Shown here piece after piece: positions 22,649 to 30,141 of a DNA stretch of 48,112 nucleotides (positions are counted from its first letter, which is position 1; each line of letters opens with the position of its first letter). Source of the DNA: Candidatus Woesearchaeota archaeon (lineage in GTDB: Archaea; Nanobdellota; Nanobdellia; Woesearchaeales; JAGVYU01); contig JAGVYU010000012.1 of NCBI GenBank assembly GCA_018303105.1, forward strand, positions 1 to 48,112, read 5' to 3'. Made by a program: the position numbers and the translations under genes. Below the pieces are notes generated by a model. That model did no database searches and was not told the origin of the DNA. It worked only from the letters and a program-made list of their open reading frames with translations.

Positions 22649-24021
22649 GGTGGTCAGATTGGATTTTCGGAGCGGTTTTTGTATACTGTAGCGCAAGTGT
22701 GATATCCTATTTGCTCAACGAACACTACATTGTCATCCTTTTGGGGTTAATGTTTCTAATTTTGGCCTGGTTTTTTTATGATAAAGCGGTGTACTTTTTT
22801 CTGCTGACAGCGCCTTTCATGCCACTCTATGCGCCAGGACACATGACGGATGCACTGCCCGGAGCATCACTGATGATTTTGCTGCTGTTGTCGGTATGGT
22901 CGTATCGTAAAGTGGTGGATCAAAAGTCCATGAGAATTATAACCCTCGACAAGGCTGTGATAGTATTTGGCGGGTGGTTATTGGTGACATATGTCGTGCA
23001 TGCTTCCAATCCATTGGACAGTTTCAGGATGCTCATAAATTTCATTTCAAATTATGGCCACTTGCCTGTAATTTCTCTAATGTACGTGGTCCAAGGGATC
23101 GCTGTGTACTTTCTCGTGACGGACGGTTTACAAAACAAGATACTGGATAAAAAATTAATAGTATCAACACTGGTTGTGTGTCTGATCCTTATTGCAGGAT
23201 ACGGGATCCTTGATTCAATGTTAATTGACAAAAGTGAATTTTATCATGGAAAGAATAGGGCAACTTCTTTGTTCTTTGATCCGAATTCTTATGGAACATT
23301 TTTGATATTGCTCTTGCCTCTGGCTTTTGCTTTGTATAAAGAGGACTCGTGGATATCTAAGCTTGCGATCATTCTTGGTGTGATTGGGCTCACCACGACC
23401 TTTTCGAGGGGTGCGTGGATTGGCGTAATTTTTGGAGGAGTGTATGGTGGCACCTTGTGGCTTAATCATAGATTGAAACTCGTAAAATCAGCAAGGACAT
23501 ATTCATTAGTCCTTATGATAATACCTTTGCTGCTCATTATTGGTTTTTTGGTTACAGCTGCTATTGGAGATCCTCTTACCGTACAGAGGAAGTTGCAGGG
23601 GAGATGGTATCTTTGGAATGCGGGAATAAACATGGCAGAGAGGACTCCCCTAGTTGGTGTTGGCATCGGAAGATATAATGAGAACTTAAAAAACTATTAT
23701 GATGAAGGTATTGAACCGTGGACCACATATGAGCATGCACACAACTGGTATATACAGATAGGTTCGGAAGCAGGAGTCATTGGGTTATCCCTCCTTTTTC
23801 TTATTTTAAGTTTAATCCTGATCACAGGATTCATAAAGATTCGAAAAAAAGGCAATAGTCTTGATTACATGTTGTTGATTGGAATAGTCGCTGTGCTTAT
23901 ACATTCATTGCTTGATTATACCGTCCGACAACTTTTTATTATTATTCCGTTTTGGACGCTTATTGCTCTTTTGAACAGTCCACGACAAAACAAGAAAAAG
24001 GCAAAAAAGAGAAAGAAGTAG
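22645..24021 (+). CDS. O-antigen ligase-like membrane protein
   Basis: The 458-residue protein has about 12 membrane segments and the Wzy_C/WaaL pattern. FSRGAWIG (R255) is in the segment before a large outer loop, then GRWYLWNAGINMAERTPLVGVGIGRYN and YEHAHNWYIQIGSEAGVIGL with H364/H366. Members transfer or polymerise lipid-linked glycans on the outer face. The lysine-rich tail (residues about 445-458) is encoded in a 117-base overlap with the convergent gene. The start overlaps the ALG10-like stop by 4 bases. Confidence 0.82.
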   Translation: MRWSDWIFGAVFVYCSASVISYLLNEHYIVILLGLMFLILAWFFYDKAVYFFLLTAPFMPLYAPGHMTDALPGASLMILLLLSVWSYRKVVDQKSMRIITLDKAVIVFGGWLLVTYVVHASNPLDSFRMLINFISNYGHLPVISLMYVVQGIAVYFLVTDGLQNKILDKKLIVSTLVVCLILIAGYGILDSMLIDKSEFYHGKNRATSLFFDPNSYGTFLILLLPLAFALYKEDSWISKLAIILGVIGLTTTFSRGAWIGVIFGGVYGGTLWLNHRLKLVKSARTYSLVLMIIPLLLIIGFLVTAAIGDPLTVQRKLQGRWYLWNAGINMAERTPLVGVGIGRYNENLKNYYDEGIEPWTTYEHAHNWYIQIGSEAGVIGLSLLFLILSLILITGFIKIRKKGNSLDYMLLIGIVAVLIHSLLDYTVRQLFIIIPFWTLIALLNSPRQNKKKAKKRKK

Positions 24022-26184
24022 TGATACAATAGTAATAAATAGGGGCTCATACCGCATCTCAACCATCCCATTCCCATACACCATCATTAAATGGGGGGAA
24101 ACTTCATAAATCTTCGTTTCCTCCCCATTGACGTACGCTTTCCAGTATGGAAAATAGCTCATTTTGATGAGTATGGGGACTGAATGTTCTGCCTCAACGT
24201 TAAATCGTATATATTCTCGTTCTTTTTCAAGAACTGTAATGCTTTCATTCCCCACTCCAGTGTATTCAGGAAGTTTATCGCCCGTATGCACGTAAACCTT
24301 CGTCTCATTCGCATTGAGCCACCATGCATTCACCTTATCAGTCCAGTTTGATGATATCGTATCAGGCGTGTAATTGATCACATCAATAAGTGGGCTGTTT
24401 CCAATCACATAAGCAATATATTGAACAGATACATTCTTCGTGACCGTCTGATTCCATGATGGCAAAAATCCTTGTGCGATGATCTCGCCCGTGATACGCT
24501 GCGCTGGAGTGCCATTGAGCACGGGCGCATAATACGTGTCATACCGCTTAAGAAGCACCGAATCATTCGTATCGAATGATATAACTTCCTCCGTGGGAGT
24601 TTCATTTACAATATACTGAGCATAGCGATTGCCATAATAGTCAATGGAGAATGTGGTGGTATTGAGAAAAACGATGTACTTGGCCCCGCTTTGGATCGGA
24701 ACATATTGATCTTCCAAAATCCAAAAGCGCTGTGTGTCATTGAGCGAAAACACGGGATATGACACTTCGTATGGAACACGAGGCTCAACAGGACTTATGA
24801 TCGTGTTAATATTGAGCAATTGAGCCCGTGAGAGGATAAGTGACTGCTTTTCCTGAGCGGAGAGATTTCTCAGCGTATTCCAGGATAACCATATTCCCCA
24901 TTCATGCTCCCTTGGATCAACAAGTTTTCCGAACTCTTGGAAATATCTCCCGTTATTCGCCGATTCGACGAGTAAGCCAATTGATCCCTCATTCTGCACA
25001 TGCATAGGAAGAAGATGTCTAAGGCTGTGATGCCCTTGCAAATACTGAGGTAGGGAAACTGCATAATACCTTCCCTCAGGAAGCTCTATGTCTGGAATGT
25101 TGACTGGCTCCGGCCCATGAAGACTTATCGTCGAATAAAATATACTAGCGATGACTATTGCAATGATCCAATACAAGGCTAAAGCGTACTTGTGGGAGAG
25201 CGCTTTGACGAGAAAGAACGGCATGACTAAGTATGCCAGAAGCATGAGCCGGTACACATGCATAGGGATGCTCATGAGATTGCCTATGAGCACGAAAAAC
25301 AGGAGCACGAAGAAAAAGCTGATCAAGGGAAGAATTTCTTCATCCTGCTTTGTATGAATGAGCCATCCCATCAATGCCAGACATATAAGTATTATGCCTA
25401 TCGTGACCTTTGTTAGGGGGAGATAAATATACACAAAGTTCGATGCCCCGGCAGTCAAAAGAAACGGTATCACCCAGAACGCAGTGAGGCCAAATGTGAG
25501 GAAAACATGCTTGAGGGAAAAAATCACGTCTTCTTTCTTCCTTAGCATAATGATTGCGTATGCTGCAAATGCCAATGCCGCGATAAGCGCGATGTACACA
25601 TGCGTGAGCACAAGCAGCGCCATGAGCACGGAAACAAGAATAACCTTTTTCGTCTTAAATGCTTCGTGCAGCGCTCCGAGATAGAAGAAAAGGAGGGGTA
25701 ATGCAAGCGCATTCGTGACTAAGCCAACATTAAATGTTGAGACGAACGTGGCTCCCGGCGCATAATTCCCCGTCATATACCGATACGGTATAAAGAGTAC
25801 GGCTGTCATGAGCACCGATATTGCTACAGATTGCAATCCCGCATATTTGAATTTTCGCGCGCAATAATAGAAAGATAACGGTGTGATTAGAATCGCAATG
25901 CTCAGAACGAGCTTAAACGCTATTTCCAGTGGAAAGATGAAGCTCATCGCAGCCACAATCCACGAAAACAGTCCCGGATAGAACTGATGATGCGGATATC
26001 CTGCGTAAAACTCTGGATTCCAGCCCGTCATAGCAGGCCATAATTCTGTTTTGGTGAACCATGCGTCATATACATGCCCGGGCATGTCTGCGCTAAGCAA
26101 TGCGTTCTGGGTGAGGAAAGGAAAAGTGATGAATAAAAACAAAAATGACTCGATTCCCAATAAAAGCAAGAGATTAAGCTTCAT
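23905..26184 (-). CDS. YfhO/PTPS-related large membrane protein, putative GT-C glycosyltransferase
   Basis: The 759-residue protein has about 12 membrane helices in residues 1-360, with an acidic first-loop motif SADMPGHVYDAWF, then a roughly 350-residue extracellular part and a final helix near 720-740. The ending YFPYWKAYVNGEETKIYEVSPHLMMVYGNGMVEMRYEP matches the C-terminal beta domain of YfhO and '6-pyruvoyl-tetrahydropterin synthase-related' membrane proteins. These have a GT-C-like fold and likely modify surface polymers; the substrate is unknown. Many NxS/T sequons lie in the outer part. A TATA-like box is at 26202-26216. Confidence 0.75.
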   Translation of the reverse strand: MKLNLLLLLGIESFLFLFITFPFLTQNALLSADMPGHVYDAWFTKTELWPAMTGWNPEFYAGYPHHQFYPGLFSWIVAAMSFIFPLEIAFKLVLSIAILITPLSFYYCARKFKYAGLQSVAISVLMTAVLFIPYRYMTGNYAPGATFVSTFNVGLVTNALALPLLFFYLGALHEAFKTKKVILVSVLMALLVLTHVYIALIAALAFAAYAIIMLRKKEDVIFSLKHVFLTFGLTAFWVIPFLLTAGASNFVYIYLPLTKVTIGIILICLALMGWLIHTKQDEEILPLISFFFVLLFFVLIGNLMSIPMHVYRLMLLAYLVMPFFLVKALSHKYALALYWIIAIVIASIFYSTISLHGPEPVNIPDIELPEGRYYAVSLPQYLQGHHSLRHLLPMHVQNEGSIGLLVESANNGRYFQEFGKLVDPREHEWGIWLSWNTLRNLSAQEKQSLILSRAQLLNINTIISPVEPRVPYEVSYPVFSLNDTQRFWILEDQYVPIQSGAKYIVFLNTTTFSIDYYGNRYAQYIVNETPTEEVISFDTNDSVLLKRYDTYYAPVLNGTPAQRITGEIIAQGFLPSWNQTVTKNVSVQYIAYVIGNSPLIDVINYTPDTISSNWTDKVNAWWLNANETKVYVHTGDKLPEYTGVGNESITVLEKEREYIRFNVEAEHSVPILIKMSYFPYWKAYVNGEETKIYEVSPHLMMVYGNGMVEMRYEPLFITIVSLLLSLFCLFLVLSWTVQKSNKRPKRNNNKKLSDGIIKQ

Positions 26185-26231
26185 AAGAGAGCAAAAAGAA
26201 ATTCAATATATATACATTCTGGCTTTGCATA

Positions 26232-26501
26232 TCATATCGGCTGACCGGCACAAGCAACGTAGCATGTTGGGCTGTCCCTGCATTCCGGCTCTGAACTTAC
26301 TCTGGTGCATCCTCCACCGCCAACGCAATTAGTTCGCTCATTACCAATCGATCTGCATCCGGAGTTTCCATCCCAACACTGACCTGATGGGCACAGTAGA
26401 TTTTCATCTTCGGGCCCCTTTCCTGTTTTTGATACCGTACACCCCAGTGCAATCAGGATCAACGATGAAATCATAATAAACAGAACTGTCTTCATCTGCA
26501 T
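26232..26501 (-). CDS. Small cysteine-rich lipoprotein
   Basis: The 89-residue precursor begins MQMKTVLFIMISSLILIALGC, with the lipobox cysteine at C21, and the mature 69 residues hold eight further cysteines, likely disulfide-bonded outside the cell. No family is recognised. The start at 26501 is fixed by GAGGAGGTGATT at 26505-26515, with GGAGG seven bases before the ATG. A TATA-like box at 26533-26540 gives a short leader. It differs from the leaderless genes around it. Confidence 0.7.
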   Translation of the reverse strand: MQMKTVLFIMISSLILIALGCTVSKTGKGPEDENLLCPSGQCWDGNSGCRSIGNERTNCVGGGGCTRVSSEPECRDSPTCYVACAGQPI

Positions 26502-26504
26502 TCA

Positions 26505-26515
26505 ATCACCTCCTC
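26505..26515 (-). promoter_or_regulatory. Near-perfect Shine-Dalgarno site
   Basis: Read on the minus strand this is GAGGAGGTGAT, complementary to the conserved 3' end of 16S rRNA. It sets the start of the Cys-rich lipoprotein at 26501 rather than the Met two codons later. Confidence 0.75.
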
Positions 26516-26564
26516 TGTATCCTTTTTCCTTTGTTTATAAGCTTTTGGAAACGCACTGCGCAAT

Positions 26565-26574
26565 CTTTATATAT
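26565..26574 (+). promoter_or_regulatory. TATA-like box for the MNT-HEPN operon
   Basis: CTTTATATAT is centred about 27 bases before the ATG at 26597, predicting a leaderless transcript covering the three overlapping genes to 28417. Confidence 0.6.
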
Positions 26575-26596
26575 CAATGTCATTTTTATTTAACAT

Positions 26597-27133
26597 ATGT
26601 TAGATATTATTAACAATCTTAAGCCATTCTTTGAAGACAATTACCGGAAAATCAGCGTCAGAGAGTATGCGCGAATAATGCGCATTAGCGCGCCAACCGC
26701 ATCCAAGCATCTGGAAGCCTATCATAAAAACAATCTTTTGCAAAAGGAGCGCTTTCGTGCGTACATTTTCTATTTTGCTCAGAGGGATGAGCCAGTGTTT
26801 ATTCATTTATGCCGCATATATTGGTACCATAGGATTAAAAACGCAGGGATCATAAGGCATATTGAAGAAAAAGCGCTTGACCCCCTCATCATATTGTATG
26901 GATCTGCGTCAAAGGCAGAAATTTCTTCCGGTTCTGATGTAGATATTGCGGTCGTGAGGGTAGATGAGCCGATAAACCTTCAAAATTTTCGGAAATCGTT
27001 CGGTAGGGAGCTTCATGTTTTCAGTTTTAAGAGCGTAAGCGAAATTAAACACCCCTTCCTGTACAGCTTGACGAATGGATTCATATTGAGAGGTAATTGG
27101 TATGAGCTGGGAGGGAAAAAAGACAAAGGCTGA
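26597..27133 (+). CDS. MNT-type nucleotidyltransferase with N-terminal HTH (putative antitoxin)
   Basis: Residues 1-60 form a winged helix-turn-helix (SVREYARIMRISAPTASKHLEAYHKNNLL). Residues 95-120 hold the minimal nucleotidyltransferase motif LYGSASKAEISSGSDVDIAVV, with G102-S103 and the metal-binding D114 and D116. In MNT-HEPN systems this protein adds AMP to the HEPN toxin and neutralises it; the HTH may also repress the operon. It overlaps the HEPN gene by 32 bases, the usual paired arrangement. Confidence 0.85.
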   Translation: MLDIINNLKPFFEDNYRKISVREYARIMRISAPTASKHLEAYHKNNLLQKERFRAYIFYFAQRDEPVFIHLCRIYWYHRIKNAGIIRHIEEKALDPLIILYGSASKAEISSGSDVDIAVVRVDEPINLQNFRKSFGRELHVFSFKSVSEIKHPFLYSLTNGFILRGNWYELGGKKDKG

Positions 27134-27491
27134 TTTTAATAGGTACTCCTCTCTTAAAACAAGATATCTCGATCATTACCATTTCCAAAAGGATTCTCCA
27201 TTAACGGAGCAAAGTGCATCCACGAAAGTGTGCCTGGTTTATGACAGTATTAGGGCCGGCATTGAGGCGCTTACAGCACTCCATGGATATAGGGTTTATA
27301 CTCATGTTGGCTTGGTTGAGTTTATCAAACAAACGCTAAAGAATGACGCACTGGCGTCAAGATTTGACACATATAGGATCATTAGGAACCGAATCCAGTA
27401 TGATGGAAAGAATATCAGCGTTCAAAAAGCGGCGAAATTGATTGAAGACATGGAGGATTTTCTATATCACCTCGGTCATTTACTGCAATGA
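27102..27491 (+). CDS. HEPN-domain protein (putative toxin)
   Basis: The 129-residue helical protein ends in the HEPN motif region YRIIRNRIQYDGK (91-103). Canonical HEPN ribonucleases have R-x4-6-H; here R95-N96 is kept but the expected His position is Q99, followed by Y100. It may be inactive, use another residue or be a modification target only. It overlaps the MNT gene upstream and the phospholipase D gene downstream (ATGA), so all three are co-transcribed. Confidence 0.8.
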   Translation: MSWEGKKTKADFNRYSSLKTRYLDHYHFQKDSPLTEQSASTKVCLVYDSIRAGIEALTALHGYRVYTHVGLVEFIKQTLKNDALASRFDTYRIIRNRIQYDGKNISVQKAAKLIEDMEDFLYHLGHLLQ

Positions 27492-28417
27492 ATGCGCACC
27501 AGATTTTTATCATCCTAAGTACCTTGATTCTCAGTTCTTGCGCTCAGGAGTATATCCCTTCTACAGTTACCTTCTGCCAATCCGGAAACTGCACAACAAC
27601 TCTAACATCCGAGCTGAGTTCAGCCAAATCGACGCTCCACTGCGCTTTTTATGATCTTGACCTCCCTGAAATCATTGCGGTTTTGCAGAAAAAAAGCAAA
27701 ACAAATGACGTAAAACTGGTAATGGACCGGGATAATTACAATCCATCCATCCTCCCAAAGGACAAACTGCGCACAAACAAAGGCTCGCAGCTCATGCATA
27801 ATAAGTTCTGCGTCATAGACGGAAAAACCGTGACAACGGGTTCATTCAATCCAACGTACAATGACGCGTATGTGAATGATAATAATCTCGTCGTGTTTGA
27901 CTCCGCGGAAATGGCTTCAGTATACGAGACTGAGTTTGCTGAGCTTTGGCAGGGCAAGTTTGGAAAGGGGAACCGTTCGAAATCCTCTTTCGGTAACGTA
28001 AACGTATATTTCTGTCCCGAGGATCATTGCGCTGAACGTTTACGGAATGAGATAAAGAAAGCAAAATCAAACATTCAATTTATGGTCTTCTCATTCACAC
28101 ATTCGGGTGTCGGTAACGAGCTCATTCTCGCGCACGAGCGCGGAGTTGACGTGAGTGGTATTTTCGACAAGTCGCAAAACAGCAGATTTTCGCAGGCTAA
28201 ACGACTTAAAGCGCAAGGCATGGATATCAAGATTGAAGAAAACCCGGGAAAGCTCCATCATAAGGTGTTCATCATTGATGAAAAAACAGTAATCACGGGC
28301 TCATTCAATCCCTCCGAAAACGCGGATGAGCGGAATGACGAGAATATGGTGATTATCCGCGATCCTGTGATTGCATCGTTATTTTCCGATGAATATGAGC
28401 GTTTGAAAAAAACATAA
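27488..28417 (+). CDS. Phospholipase D-like lipoprotein with two HKD motifs
   Basis: The 309-residue protein starts with a signal sequence and lipobox SSC (C18), so the enzyme should sit outside the membrane. Two PLD repeats are complete: HNKFCVID with H104, K106, D111, and HHKVFIID with H257, K259, D264, each followed by TGSFNP. Such enzymes cleave phosphodiester bonds in lipids or nucleic acids. The Nuc-like size suggests a secreted nuclease or phosphodiesterase. It is translationally coupled to the HEPN gene, an odd partner for a cytoplasmic toxin-antitoxin pair. Confidence 0.85.
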   Translation: MNAHQIFIILSTLILSSCAQEYIPSTVTFCQSGNCTTTLTSELSSAKSTLHCAFYDLDLPEIIAVLQKKSKTNDVKLVMDRDNYNPSILPKDKLRTNKGSQLMHNKFCVIDGKTVTTGSFNPTYNDAYVNDNNLVVFDSAEMASVYETEFAELWQGKFGKGNRSKSSFGNVNVYFCPEDHCAERLRNEIKKAKSNIQFMVFSFTHSGVGNELILAHERGVDVSGIFDKSQNSRFSQAKRLKAQGMDIKIEENPGKLHHKVFIIDEKTVITGSFNPSENADERNDENMVIIRDPVIASLFSDEYERLKKT

Positions 28418-28449
28418 GGTTCTTATATCGCGCAACGTTTTCTAAAAAT

Positions 28450-29436
28450 ATGAAAAAATATGCGGCGTACGGCATCGGAAATGCCATGGTCGATATTATC
28501 ATTGAGCTCAGTGATGCTGATCTCAGTCAGCTCAACATTCCAAAAGGCTCAGCGAGAATTATTGAAGAATCTGAGTCCAAGAAATTCTTTGAGCGCTTTA
28601 AGAACCATCCAAAAAAAATAGTTTCTGGAGGAAGCACCGCAAATACATTTGCCGCGCTTGGACACTTAGGAATTCCGTGTCTGTACTGCGGTTGTGTCGG
28701 AAATGATGAGTTTGGAGACTTGTTCGAGAAGCAGCTTATTGATGAAGGGGTTACAGTGCGTCTTGCGAGATCGCAACACAACACGGGACACGTGTTCACA
28801 TTCGTGACGCCAGACGGGCAGCGTTCATTTGCTGGATGCTTTGGGGCAGCGCGCGAGATTCATAAAGGATTAGTAACAGAAGAAGATGTAGAACAATGTG
28901 CTGTCATCTACATCGAAGGCTATCTCCTTGAGCACGAGGCTGGCAGAGAAAGCGCGATTAAGGCTATGGATCTGGGAAAACGCTTTGGTGCAAAAACCGC
29001 GTTAGACATAGGTTCTCCTCATTTGATTGCTGCAATTCATCGTGATCTCAAAACGATTCTCAAGACGTATGTTGATATTCTTTTCCTTAATGAAGATGAA
29101 GCGAAGGAGTTTACTGGCCAAGAAGGAGATAATGCCGTGCAAATGCTTCGTCATCTTGTGAAACTCGTCATCTTAAAGCTCGGGGATAAAGGATCACTCG
29201 TATGCTCTGAAGACAGCTCTGTAAGTATTCCTTGTTTTTATGTCAAACCTCTTGACACGACAGGAGCTGGAGATTTGTTTGCGGCAGGATTCCTCTATGG
29301 CCTCGCAAAGGGCAAAACCCCCGAAAGAGCCGCACATATTGGCAGTTATGTCGCTTCAAAGATCGTTACGGTATTAGGCGGTAGGCTTGAGAAGAATATT
29401 AAAAACGATGTTGAAGAGTTTTTGAAAACGATTTAA
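28450..29436 (+). CDS. PfkB-family kinase, likely adenosine kinase-like
   Basis: The 328-residue protein has GNAMVDI near the N-terminus, the substrate segment SGGSTANTFAALGHLGIP and the catalytic DTTGAGDLFAAGF with D275 as the base. PfkB enzymes phosphorylate ribose, fructose, adenosine and related compounds. Adenosine is the most plausible substrate because S-adenosylhomocysteine hydrolase, which releases adenosine, is encoded 700 bases away. A TATA-like box (TTCTTATATCG, 28420-28430) is 25 bases before the ATG. The 3' end overlaps the convergent Lrp gene by 4 bases. Confidence 0.85.
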   Translation: MKKYAAYGIGNAMVDIIIELSDADLSQLNIPKGSARIIEESESKKFFERFKNHPKKIVSGGSTANTFAALGHLGIPCLYCGCVGNDEFGDLFEKQLIDEGVTVRLARSQHNTGHVFTFVTPDGQRSFAGCFGAAREIHKGLVTEEDVEQCAVIYIEGYLLEHEAGRESAIKAMDLGKRFGAKTALDIGSPHLIAAIHRDLKTILKTYVDILFLNEDEAKEFTGQEGDNAVQMLRHLVKLVILKLGDKGSLVCSEDSSVSIPCFYVKPLDTTGAGDLFAAGFLYGLAKGKTPERAAHIGSYVASKIVTVLGGRLEKNIKNDVEEFLKTI

Positions 29437-29906
29437 AGCTCTTCCTTCACCGTCGTCGTCACAACCATTGTCAATGTTTTCTTAATTTCGGCCTGCTTGC
29501 GCGCGCTGATAATATACTCATTAAACTCATTCACATCTTTAAATTTGAATTTGAGCAAGAGATCATATTCTCCAGTTATTCCAAACATTTCTTTGAGCCT
29601 ATGATCCTCTGTAAACGCTTTCGTGAGCTCTCCTTCCGTCGTCACAAGCATGAACACGATGAAATTCTCTCCAAACGCCTTGTTATTCACTTTTATCGTG
29701 AATTTCTCTATGACTCCAGAAGTCCTAAGCCTCTGGATCCTCTGATGCACCGTGCTGGGCCGAATGCCTGTTTTTTTGGCAATGTCACGGATGGGCATCC
29801 TGGAATCCGTTCGCAGTAAATTGAGAATGCTGTGGTCTTTTTCGTCCAGAGTGACGTCTAAAGCCCACCCCCCCGTTCGCTTTCCGGGGTTTCCTTGTCG
29901 TCTCAT
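29433..29906 (-). CDS. Lrp/AsnC-family transcription regulator
   Basis: The 157-residue protein has an N-terminal HTH (LDEKDHSILNLLRTDSRMPIRDIAKKTGIRPSTVHQRIQRLRTSGVIEKFT) and a C-terminal RAM/ligand-binding domain (GITGEYDLLLKFKFKDVNEFNEYI). Family members are dimers or octamers that sense amino acids or related metabolites. It is divergent from S-adenosylhomocysteine hydrolase, whose promoter holds a perfect palindrome, so control of that gene is likely. Its 5' leader is unusual (see 29920-30008). The first 17 residues are basic and outside the normal domain. Confidence 0.88.
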   Translation of the reverse strand: MRRQGNPGKRTGGWALDVTLDEKDHSILNLLRTDSRMPIRDIAKKTGIRPSTVHQRIQRLRTSGVIEKFTIKVNNKAFGENFIVFMLVTTEGELTKAFTEDHRLKEMFGITGEYDLLLKFKFKDVNEFNEYIISARKQAEIKKTLTMVVTTTVKEEL

Positions 29907-29919
29907 AAAATAAAAATAA

Positions 29920-30008
29920 GAACTCCCTGAAAAACAGAAATGAGCACGCCGAAGTCAATAGTGAAGTTGGGGGTTGATTTTCAGAGAGCTCCAAAAGTCG
30001 GCGCTCAT
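29920..30008 (-). promoter_or_regulatory. Structured leader of the Lrp gene with a possible 17-codon ORF
   Basis: Two inverted repeats interleave. ATGAGC/GCCGA (29940-29952, two-base bulge) pairs with 29998-30008, and the 14-base segment 29920-29933 pairs with 29978-29991 at 12 positions. On the minus strand a TATA-like box (30029-30038) is 25 bases before an ATG at 30008, which opens the frame MSADFWSSLKINPQLHY and stops at 29955. The Lrp gene starts 48 bases further on. This could be a leader peptide, a pseudoknot-type leader, or overlapping operators for the regulator. Confidence 0.35.
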
Positions 30009-30070
30009 AGGGTTGTCCTGTTTAAGAAATATTTAAATGTTTCGTTATTTGTCCAAAAATAGCCATTTTT

Positions 30071-30087
30071 ATTGGAAATTTTCCAAT
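30071..30087. promoter_or_regulatory. Palindromic operator candidate upstream of ahcY
   Basis: ATTGGAAATTTTCCAAT has two perfect 8-bp half-sites around one central base. It lies 16 bases before the ahcY TATA box and in the divergent region with the Lrp gene. AT-centred palindromes of this size are typical Lrp-family targets. Confidence 0.55.
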
Positions 30088-30102
30088 ATTAACGCCAGAA
30101 TG

Positions 30103-30112
30103 TATATAAAAT
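30103..30112 (+). promoter_or_regulatory. TATA box for ahcY
   Basis: TATATAAAAT is centred about 34 bases before the ATG at 30142. The short leader would hold GGTGAT as a Shine-Dalgarno site three bases from the start. It rules out the longer frame beginning near 30037. Confidence 0.6.
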
Positions 30113-30141
30113 ATCCACAATTACGCATCGACGGTGATATT

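Noticed and set aside
29871-29877. Phase-variable homopolymer (run of seven C) in the Lrp gene
   Set aside because: The run is short, lies in a non-conserved N-terminal stretch, and one run is not enough evidence for slippage control.
29920-30008. SAM or SAH riboswitch in the ahcY leader
   Set aside because: The structure lies upstream of the ahcY TATA box, so it is not in the ahcY transcript. No known riboswitch core was recognised; it was kept only as a candidate leader of the Lrp gene.
30037-30141. 35-codon extension of ahcY
   Set aside because: It covers the palindrome and the TATA box, and AhcY homologues begin near MSHDSK.
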